NCBI GenBank assembly: GCA_964511075.1
Contig: CAZEDM010000004.1
Coordinates: 62,001-126,000, forward strand
Reading direction: 5' to 3'
DNA length: 64,000 nt
DNA from: CAZEDM01 sp964511075
GTDB lineage: Bacteria > Zixibacteria > MSB-5A5 > RBG-16-43-9
Position 1 is the stretch's first letter; every line of letters begins with the position of its first letter. A program made the position numbers and the translations under genes. Positions 58,289 to 64,000 of this stretch are shown here, piece after piece. The notes below the pieces were generated by a model. The model was given only the letters and a program-made list of their open reading frames with translations. It had not been told where the DNA came from and did no database searches.

Positions 58289-60547
58289 ATGAATAGAACA
58301 AAGATAGCCATTATCATCTTCTTCGCGCTTATTGTTTCATCTGGTGATTCCTGGTCAAACAATGAGGAGTGGGTAAACTATACCAACACCAGCACGATTT
58401 CCATTTTAGCATTAGAGGATAACTACCTGTGGCAGGGGAGTAAAGGCGGAGCCGTAAGAAGAGATGTTAACGACCCCTTAAACGATACTTTCTATTACAA
58501 TCGAGGCAACGGATTAGCTGAAAATTCGGTTCGCTACATAACAGTCGACCATCTGGGAAGAAAATGGTTCGGAACTGCTTTTTCAGGCGTTACGGTCTGG
58601 GATGGGGTAAATTCAACTTCCTATGATACCTTAAATAGCGGACTGATCAGCAACTTCACTACTTGCATTGCCGATGATAAATCTGGAAAGGTGTGGATTG
58701 GCACCATTTATGGATTGAGCGTGTTCGATGGAGTAGGCTGGACCAATTATGATACTTCTGTGCTCAAAGATGGAGTTACCGCACTTGCTATAGATGATTC
58801 GGGAAAAGCATGGATAGGAACTTCTATTAACGGTGTATGGTTGTTTGACGGTGTCAGTTGGATAATCTTCAATAACTCAAACGTTGGTCTGATAAGCAAC
58901 TCAGTAAACACTATTATCATCCAGCCACTTGACACTATCTGGTTTGGATGTGCAGGAGGGGTAAGTATATTTGATGGAGAATACTGGAAAGAGTGGACCT
59001 CTTATGACACCTCTAACAGCGGTTTAACTAGCTCAGGTGTAAGCTCCATAGCTATCGACTCTCTTGGCAGAAAATGGTTTGGAGGTTGCTGTGGCGGGTT
59101 GAATATGTTCGACGGGGTTAACTGGATTACCTATGATACTACCAATAGCGGATTGCCCAGTAACCAGGTCGTCTCGATGGTCGTCGATTCTACGGGAAAT
59201 CTATGGATTGCCACTGAGACCATAGAAAGATATTCCACATATAATCTGACCAAGTTTGATGGAAGCAGCTGGATTACCTATGATATCTCGGAGAATCAGA
59301 TTGCATCCAACAAAGTGCGTGATATAGCCATAGATCGCTATGGGAACAAGTGGATAGGCACGGATGACAAAGGGTTGTGCAGATTCGATGGTCAAAACTG
59401 GATAACTTACAATACGGAGAATAGCGGACTACCGTCAAATGGCACAGGCACTATTGCCTTTGACAGTCATGATAACCTCTGGATTTTAAGTGGAGGGGAA
59501 GTGAGCAAATACGACGGTGTTAACTGGACTAATTATCTCCATCCTGACACTATCCAGCTTGAATGTATGGCTATTGATAAAAATGACGTCAAATGGTTCG
59601 GGTCGATGTTCAATGGCTTGTTAAGATTCGATGATACCAGCTGGACTTCTTATGATACGTCCAACAGCCTTCTGCCCTGGAACTGGGTCACGAGTCTTGC
59701 AGTGGATTCATCCAATAACTTATGGGTTGGCACTGCGGGAAGATATGACCTATCCGGCTGGGTTTTAAAATTCGATGGGACTAACTGGACGGTCTACAAT
59801 CCATATAACTCCGGATTGCCCTGGAATGCTGCCATCTGGACATTGGCTGTGGATGCGCTTGACAGAATCTGGATCGGCACCTCCTGGGCTGGTTTGACTA
59901 TGTATGATGGAAGCAGCTGGTTCAACTACAACATCAGCAATTGTGACATTGCCTCGAATTATGTTATGGACATAGGGTTTGATCCTTCTGGTAACGTCTG
60001 GTGTGCAACAGAGCCAGAGATTTATTATGATCCATACGGTGGATACGCTGTTGGAGGAGGAGTAAGCAAGTTCGATGGGCTTAACTGGGTAACTTATAAT
60101 ACCAGGAATAGTGGTTTGGCTTCTGACCTGGTATACGCTGTGGCAATAGATTCAAAAGGGAACAAGTGGTTTGGCACTTCTGAAGATGGTGTTTCCTTTT
60201 TGGGCACGACTACAGATGTCGAAGAAGAGCCCGAACAATGTCTGCCGAAAAAATTTGCCTTATCTCAGAACTATCCAAACCCATTTAACCCTTCTACCGC
60301 CATACCCTTCCGGGTCATTGGTGCACAGTTTATGGTTCATAGTCCCGTCCGCACCACCCTGGTCGTCTATAATATCTTAGGGCAAAAAGTGAGGACTCTG
60401 TTGGATGAGGAGAGATTGCCCGGAAATTATAAAATAATCTGGGATGGTAAAGACGATACCGGCAAAGAGGTAACGAGTGGAATATATTTTTATCAACTGA
60501 AGACCGGAGACTATTCCGATTGCAGGAAGATGGTTCTGTTAAGATAA
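58289..60547 (+). CDS. Secreted Reg_prop beta-propeller protein with sorting-like C-terminal domain
   Basis: A 752-aa protein. The ATG at 58289 is chosen over an upstream GTG because GGAGGG lies 8 bases before it and a signal peptide follows (MNRTKIAIIIFFALIVSSGDSWS). About a dozen units of the type FDGVNWITYDTxNSGLPSNxVxSIAIDSxGxKWFGT form a two-component-regulator-type propeller, here without any kinase domain. The C-terminal 85 residues are a FlgD-Ig/type IX-sorting-like module (LSQNYPNPFNPSTAIPF, LVVYNILGQKVRTL, SGIYFYQL). It shares the FMVHSPVRTTL loop with the beta-helix protein. Extracellular; ligand unknown. Confidence 0.86.
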   Translation: MNRTKIAIIIFFALIVSSGDSWSNNEEWVNYTNTSTISILALEDNYLWQGSKGGAVRRDVNDPLNDTFYYNRGNGLAENSVRYITVDHLGRKWFGTAFSGVTVWDGVNSTSYDTLNSGLISNFTTCIADDKSGKVWIGTIYGLSVFDGVGWTNYDTSVLKDGVTALAIDDSGKAWIGTSINGVWLFDGVSWIIFNNSNVGLISNSVNTIIIQPLDTIWFGCAGGVSIFDGEYWKEWTSYDTSNSGLTSSGVSSIAIDSLGRKWFGGCCGGLNMFDGVNWITYDTTNSGLPSNQVVSMVVDSTGNLWIATETIERYSTYNLTKFDGSSWITYDISENQIASNKVRDIAIDRYGNKWIGTDDKGLCRFDGQNWITYNTENSGLPSNGTGTIAFDSHDNLWILSGGEVSKYDGVNWTNYLHPDTIQLECMAIDKNDVKWFGSMFNGLLRFDDTSWTSYDTSNSLLPWNWVTSLAVDSSNNLWVGTAGRYDLSGWVLKFDGTNWTVYNPYNSGLPWNAAIWTLAVDALDRIWIGTSWAGLTMYDGSSWFNYNISNCDIASNYVMDIGFDPSGNVWCATEPEIYYDPYGGYAVGGGVSKFDGLNWVTYNTRNSGLASDLVYAVAIDSKGNKWFGTSEDGVSFLGTTTDVEEEPEQCLPKKFALSQNYPNPFNPSTAIPFRVIGAQFMVHSPVRTTLVVYNILGQKVRTLLDEERLPGNYKIIWDGKDDTGKEVTSGIYFYQLKTGDYSDCRKMVLLR

Positions 60548-60550
60548 AAA

Positions 60551-60675
60551 TGGAAGGCTGAAGCCTTCCGCTACGTTCTGATAAATAGTAGGGGTTCAAT
60601 CCGCCAGAGGCGGATGAACTCCAACCCTCAACGTCAGGGTTTATCCCTGACGTTTTCTTTTTCGTCCCGCATAAA
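60551..60675 (+). repeat. Compound repeat after the propeller gene (copy 2)
   Basis: Matches 55996-56125: GGAAGGCTGAAGCCTTCC, AGTAGGGGTTCAATCCGCC, CCGCCAGAGGCGG, then AACGTCAGGG-TTTAT-CCCTGACGTTTTC. Confidence 0.88.
60630..60656 (+). terminator. Terminator-like hairpin within compound repeat copy 2
   Basis: AACGTCAGGG-TTTAT-CCCTGACGTT, then TTCTTTTT. A perfect stem about 85 bases after the propeller stop. Confidence 0.75.
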
Positions 60676-60715
60676 ATGAATGATACAGAATCACGATTTT
60701 ACGAAAACAAAAAAA

Positions 60716-60733
60716 GCAAGGCTAAAGCCTTGC
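60716..60733. repeat. GCAAGGCTAAAGCCTTGC palindrome
   Basis: Followed by CCTACTA, as in other CTAAAG-core elements in the window. Confidence 0.75.
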
Positions 60734-60747
60734 CCTACTATTTGCCT

Positions 60748-60780
60748 GTATGCTGTTTACTACTTACTGTCTACTAATTA
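60748..60780. repeat. Degenerate heptamer tract at the 3' end of the sigma54 activator gene
   Basis: GTATGCT, GTTTACT, ACTTACT, GTCTACT, AATTAAG running into the stop codon of the minus-strand gene. Confidence 0.65.
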
Positions 60781-62139
60781 AGCATCTATATTATACTTCT
60801 TAATCTTCTCGAACAGCGTGGTATAATCTATCTTCAGGATATCAGAGGTCTTTCTTTTGTTCCCCCTGGTCTGGTTCAGGACCCTTAAGATCATAGCCTT
60901 CTCAGCCTCCGCCTGGGCGTGCTGACCGACCTCTTTTAGTCCTGCCCCTTCCCTTAACCTTATCTCGGCGTTGGAGGGAAGCCTGATAGCCAGATGCTCC
61001 GGCAATATTTTTTTGCCCTCGCATAAAATTATTGCCCGCTCGATAGTATTTTCCAGCTCCCTCACGTTTCCGGGCCAGTGGTATTTATCCATCAAGCCCA
61101 GAGCCTCTCTGGAGAGGTTTTTCTTTTCCTTCTTCATCTCCATACAATACTTCCGGATGAAGAAATCAGCCAGCTCCGGAACATCTTCCCTTCTATCTCT
61201 TAAGGGAGGAATAAAAATGGGAAAAACAGACAGCCTGTAATACAGGTCCTCCCGGAAAGTTTTTCTCTCGATGGCTTTTTTAAGATCATAATTGGTAGCC
61301 GCGATCACCCGCACATCCACGTCCAGGGTTTTGGTTCCCCCTAATCTCTCGAACCTTTTCTCCTGCAGAACCCTCAGTATCTTCGCCTGCAGGGCGATAT
61401 CCAAATCCCCTATCTCGTCCAGAAAAATAGTCCCTTTTTCTGCGATCTCGAATTTCCCCATCTTTCGGGTAACTGCGCCGGTATACGCTCCTTTCTCCGA
61501 GCCGAAAAGCTCGTTCTCCAGAAGCTCTCTGGGAATAGCCGCACAGTTAATAGCTACGTAGGGGTCTTTTTTGCGGGGACTTAGGCTATGGATTGCCCTG
61601 GCGAAAAGCTCCTTGCCGGTGCCGCTTTCTCCTGAAAGCAGGACGGTGGTATCGCTGGAGGTTACCTTCTTCACCAGACGGGTTACCTCCTTCATCTTCT
61701 CCGATTTGCCGATTATCTCGGTGAACCCCAGGCTCTGTGCTAATTCCTCGCGCAGCAGAACGTTTTCCGCCAGAAGCCTTCTGTTCTCCAGCGCTCTCTG
61801 AATCAGCACGTTAAGATGGTCCACATCGAAAGGCTTTGCCAAAAAATCGAAAGCTCCCTGTTTGATAGCCTGAACTGCCGTCTCGATGGTACCGTAGGCA
61901 GTCATAACGATCACCGCGGTCTCGGGGTCGGAATCCTTGATGGAGGACAGAACCTCCAGGCCATCCATCTTGGGAAGTTTTAAATCGGTCAAAACCAGGT
62001 CGAATCTTTTCTCCCTGGTTTTCTCCAGACCTATTTCCCCGTCCCTGGCAATGTCCACCTCGTACCCCTCTGCCTCCAGGGTCTTGGCCAGCATGTTGCG
62101 CATGCTCTCTTTGTCATCTATCACTAAAATGGAGGGCAT
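60778..62139 (-). CDS. NtrC-family sigma54-dependent response regulator
   Basis: A 453-aa transcription activator. Receiver domain (1-120) with ILVIDDKES, phospho-acceptor Asp in LVLTDLKLPKMDG, and Lys in LAKPFD. The AAA+ domain (about 140-370) has Walker A GESGTGKELFARAI, the sigma54 loop GAYTGA (usual form GAFTGA), Walker B TIFLDEIGDL and the arginine-finger region. A C-terminal Fis-type helix-turn-helix (RGNKRKTSDILKIDYTTLFEKI) binds enhancers. No kinase gene is adjacent. The only sigma54 promoter I found in the window is that of the pilus operon, making this a PilR-like candidate. Confidence 0.93.
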   Translation of the reverse strand: MPSILVIDDKESMRNMLAKTLEAEGYEVDIARDGEIGLEKTREKRFDLVLTDLKLPKMDGLEVLSSIKDSDPETAVIVMTAYGTIETAVQAIKQGAFDFLAKPFDVDHLNVLIQRALENRRLLAENVLLREELAQSLGFTEIIGKSEKMKEVTRLVKKVTSSDTTVLLSGESGTGKELFARAIHSLSPRKKDPYVAINCAAIPRELLENELFGSEKGAYTGAVTRKMGKFEIAEKGTIFLDEIGDLDIALQAKILRVLQEKRFERLGGTKTLDVDVRVIAATNYDLKKAIERKTFREDLYYRLSVFPIFIPPLRDRREDVPELADFFIRKYCMEMKKEKKNLSREALGLMDKYHWPGNVRELENTIERAIILCEGKKILPEHLAIRLPSNAEIRLREGAGLKEVGQHAQAEAEKAMILRVLNQTRGNKRKTSDILKIDYTTLFEKIKKYNIDA

Positions 62140-62266
62140 AGATTCACCTCTTTAGGTATAAGAATCTTTTCCAGATTAACATATATATTATCGGAAGAAC
62201 TGCGGATTCTTGAAGATTATCCTGGGATTTAAAAATCGTTTTTGATTAGTATAGGATTAAAAATCT

Positions 62267-62346
62267 GGAGTGTAAAACTTTAGTTTTACTCTTAACTCAT
62301 TTAACAACCAGGCAGATTTTTTTACAAACCTGAAGGTTTGTACTCC
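62267..62346. repeat. GGAGTGTAAAACT ... GTACTCC paired element
   Basis: Outer arms GGAGTGTAAAAC and GTTTGTACTCC. Inner palindromes GTAAAACTTTAGTTTTAC and CAAACCTGAAGGTTTG. It lies between the SbcC-like and NtrC-like genes. Confidence 0.75.
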
Positions 62347-62372
62347 ACTATGATTTAAAAAGGAGACTTTTC

Positions 62373-64000
62373 TTATTGCATCACCAGCTGGCTGGTGCCG
62401 TCCTCGTTTTCCAGAACGGTGACCAAATTCTCCACGGAGTCCTTTATGTCGTCGATATGTGTGATAAGAAAAATCTGTCTGAACCTGTTCTTCAGCCGTG
62501 CCAGCCCTCTTAGGATGTTTTCTTTTCTGGAGGCATCCTGGCTTCCGAAGATCTCGTCTAATATTATAAAGGAGAACTCCACGCCGCTGGATTCGGAGAT
62601 GAGAAGGGAGATGGCTAATCTCAGGCACAGGTTGGCTAAGTCCTTTTCTCCGCCGGAGAAGCGCTCGATGGAAAATCTTTCTCCCTGGTCGTAGATGAAA
62701 ATCTCGTACTCCTCGTTAAGCTCCAAATCCTCGTATCGTCCGTCTGTCAACTCCAGAAAAAGCTCCCTGGCATAAGCTGAAAGGGCTGGCCTGATACGGG
62801 AGATCAGGGAGGTTCTAAAACCCGTTAAAATCTCGTCCAGTTTTCCAAGATAGAGTTTTTCCTCACCTAAGGACTTTAGCTCCTCTTTCAGCTTATGAGT
62901 CTCCTCGATCTCTTTTATTATTTTCTCCTGTTCCAAGGAAAGGACTTCTTTCTGATGCAGGAGGTCTTTCAAGTTCAGTTCCAATTGATGGACTTCTTCC
63001 CTTTTCTCCTCTGCTTTTTTCTCTATATTTTTATATTCATCCTCGGAATACGAGATAAGGCTAATTTTACTCTTGAGAGTTTCCATTTCGGAATTCAAAT
63101 CTTTCAGGTAATTCTCCAGCCGGGTTGAGTCCTCTTTCAGCCCGGGCAGTTTGCTTTTCTCCTGTTTTAAAGCCGCAAATTTTTCGTTCAGCTTTTCCAG
63201 CTTATCCAGAGTCTCCTTAAGCTTCTGATGAGCTTTCGGGTCATACTCTGATCCCCCCAGGCTGACCAGATTTTCCTTCAGGGCCGATAGATTTCTCTCT
63301 TTCTCCAAAAGGTTTTTCTCCAGGGTCTCCTGCTCTCCTTTTCCCTTGAGCAATGATTCGATCTCCTTCTGGAATTTCTCGATATTTTTCTCTAAATCAA
63401 TTTTATCATTTTTGAGCTTTTTCCCCTTTTCTTCTATATCCTTTTTCTCACCTGCAACCTTGTTTAACCTCTCCCCTGTTTTCTGCAGCTCGGATTTGAG
63501 ATGCTCCTTTATCCCGGTGTAATCTTCTCCCATAGGCCTGAGACAGCGGTCGCACACCGAATCAGGTCCCAGCTTTTCTATCTGCTCAAGCTGGCTCCCA
63601 AGCTTTTTTTGTTCTTCTGAGGCGATCTTGAATTCCGATTGAGCCCCGATGAATTCCGACCTGGTTTTCTCCAGTTTTTCTTCAAGCTCAGCCAAATCTT
63701 TTTTGTGTTTCTCCAGGGATTGCGTTTTCTCCGAAAAACTGACCCGGTTTTTCTCCAGGATCTCTACCCTTCTCCTGTCAGCCTCGATCGATTGCAGGAG
63801 ATTCTCTATCTGCCCCAGCAGGTTTTTCCTCTGCTCTGATTTAAGTTTCAGCCCCTCATAACCCAGAAAGTCTTCTTTGGCTTTTGGATAATCTTTTATC
63901 TCTGATTCGAGTTTTTCCAATTCGGGTGTGAGACTTTCCAGTTGTGTAATTTCATTTCTGTTTTTTGTCTTCTGGGAACTAACCTCGGAGAACAAGGTCT
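62373..64000 (-). CDS. SbcC/Rad50-like ATPase, 3' part only
   Basis: At least 540 aa, open to the window edge, so the N-terminal Walker A half lies outside. Visible: long heptad-rich coiled coils, a central zinc-hook CDRCLRPMG (Cys-x-x-Cys), then the C-terminal ATPase lobe with the ABC signature FSGGEKDLANLCLRLAISLL, Walker B FIILDEIFGSQD and a THIDDIKD switch. Rad50/SbcC with SbcD forms a nuclease complex that processes DNA ends. A TTG near 63995 is unlikely to be the true start. Confidence 0.88.
   Translation of the reverse strand, partial: TLFSEVSSQKTKNRNEITQLESLTPELEKLESEIKDYPKAKEDFLGYEGLKLKSEQRKNLLGQIENLLQSIEADRRRVEILEKNRVSFSEKTQSLEKHKKDLAELEEKLEKTRSEFIGAQSEFKIASEEQKKLGSQLEQIEKLGPDSVCDRCLRPMGEDYTGIKEHLKSELQKTGERLNKVAGEKKDIEEKGKKLKNDKIDLEKNIEKFQKEIESLLKGKGEQETLEKNLLEKERNLSALKENLVSLGGSEYDPKAHQKLKETLDKLEKLNEKFAALKQEKSKLPGLKEDSTRLENYLKDLNSEMETLKSKISLISYSEDEYKNIEKKAEEKREEVHQLELNLKDLLHQKEVLSLEQEKIIKEIEETHKLKEELKSLGEEKLYLGKLDEILTGFRTSLISRIRPALSAYARELFLELTDGRYEDLELNEEYEIFIYDQGERFSIERFSGGEKDLANLCLRLAISLLISESSGVEFSFIILDEIFGSQDASRKENILRGLARLKNRFRQIFLITHIDDIKDSVENLVTVLENEDGTSQLVMQ

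Noticed and set aside
58289..60547. Hybrid two-component sensor, suggested by the Reg_prop-type propeller
   Set aside because: No transmembrane helix, kinase or receiver domain follows the propeller; the protein ends in a sorting-like tail.
62257..62628. Alternative minus-strand frame overlapping the SbcC-like gene end
   Set aside because: It runs antiparallel to no known domain and overlaps the clearly coding ATPase lobe in another frame.

Overview
The window looks like a contig from an uncultured Gram-negative bacterium, most likely an FCB-group candidate phylum (Zixibacteria-like). This placement is an inference. It rests on many secreted proteins ending either in dockerin-like EF-hand pairs (YLINYLFKGGPAPC type) or in a FlgD-like/type IX-sorting-like tail (NYPNPFNP ... 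SGIYFYQL), on a TonB-dependent receptor, and on a type IV pilus assembly operon. I saw no rRNA, tRNA, CRISPR array or transposase gene.

Layout. 71-13685: envelope glycan genes (GT2, GT39/ArnT-like, GT4, a UPF0104 flippase-like protein, a DUF2723 protein, a methyltransferase), interrupted by two secreted repeat proteins (FG-GAP and Kelch). 13757-18051: nusB and a complete riboflavin operon, ribD-ribE-ribBA-ribH, with a consensus sigma70 promoter, an FMN riboswitch and an intrinsic terminator ahead of ribD. 18146-20869: a receiver-only response regulator and a multi-GAF protein whose histidine-kinase domain is degenerate. 21281-29067: a beta-helix protein, dinB, and two tandem paralogous metalloproteases. 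29417-30110: an HTH_36 protein followed by three evenly spaced palindromes and an AT-rich tract, resembling a replication or partition module. 30256-45356: housekeeping and envelope genes (two PHP phosphoesterases, a UMF1-type MFS transporter, a YfiM-like protein, an HD protein, a TonB receptor overlapping an ECF S component, a third metalloprotease, ftcD, a DUF3108 protein, a YwlE-like phosphatase, tsaC, manC). 45674-53956: pilV-, pilW-, pilX- and fimT-like pseudopilin genes followed by pilM-N-O-P-Q, all on the minus strand. 54272-60547: two subtilases and a beta-propeller protein on the plus strand. 60778-64000: an NtrC-type sigma54 activator and the 3' part of an SbcC/Rad50-like ATPase gene.

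How parts work together. The pseudopilin operon has an exact sigma54 promoter match (TTGGCAC-N5-TTGC), and upstream palindromes lie at enhancer distance. A sigma54 activator is encoded in the same window, so a PilR-like circuit is plausible. The rib genes form a self-contained FMN-controlled pathway. The metalloproteases, subtilases, Kelch and FG-GAP proteins share the same C-terminal dockerin-like module, which suggests one secreted or surface-attached set.

Non-coding DNA is unusually full of small repeats. One class has paired palindromes with a CTTTAG/CTAAAG core and variable arms inside terminal inverted repeats. Another class is degenerate 7-bp periodic tracts, some of which have entered coding sequence. 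One 54-bp element sits just upstream of each of the two tandem metalloprotease promoters and is inverted in place between them.
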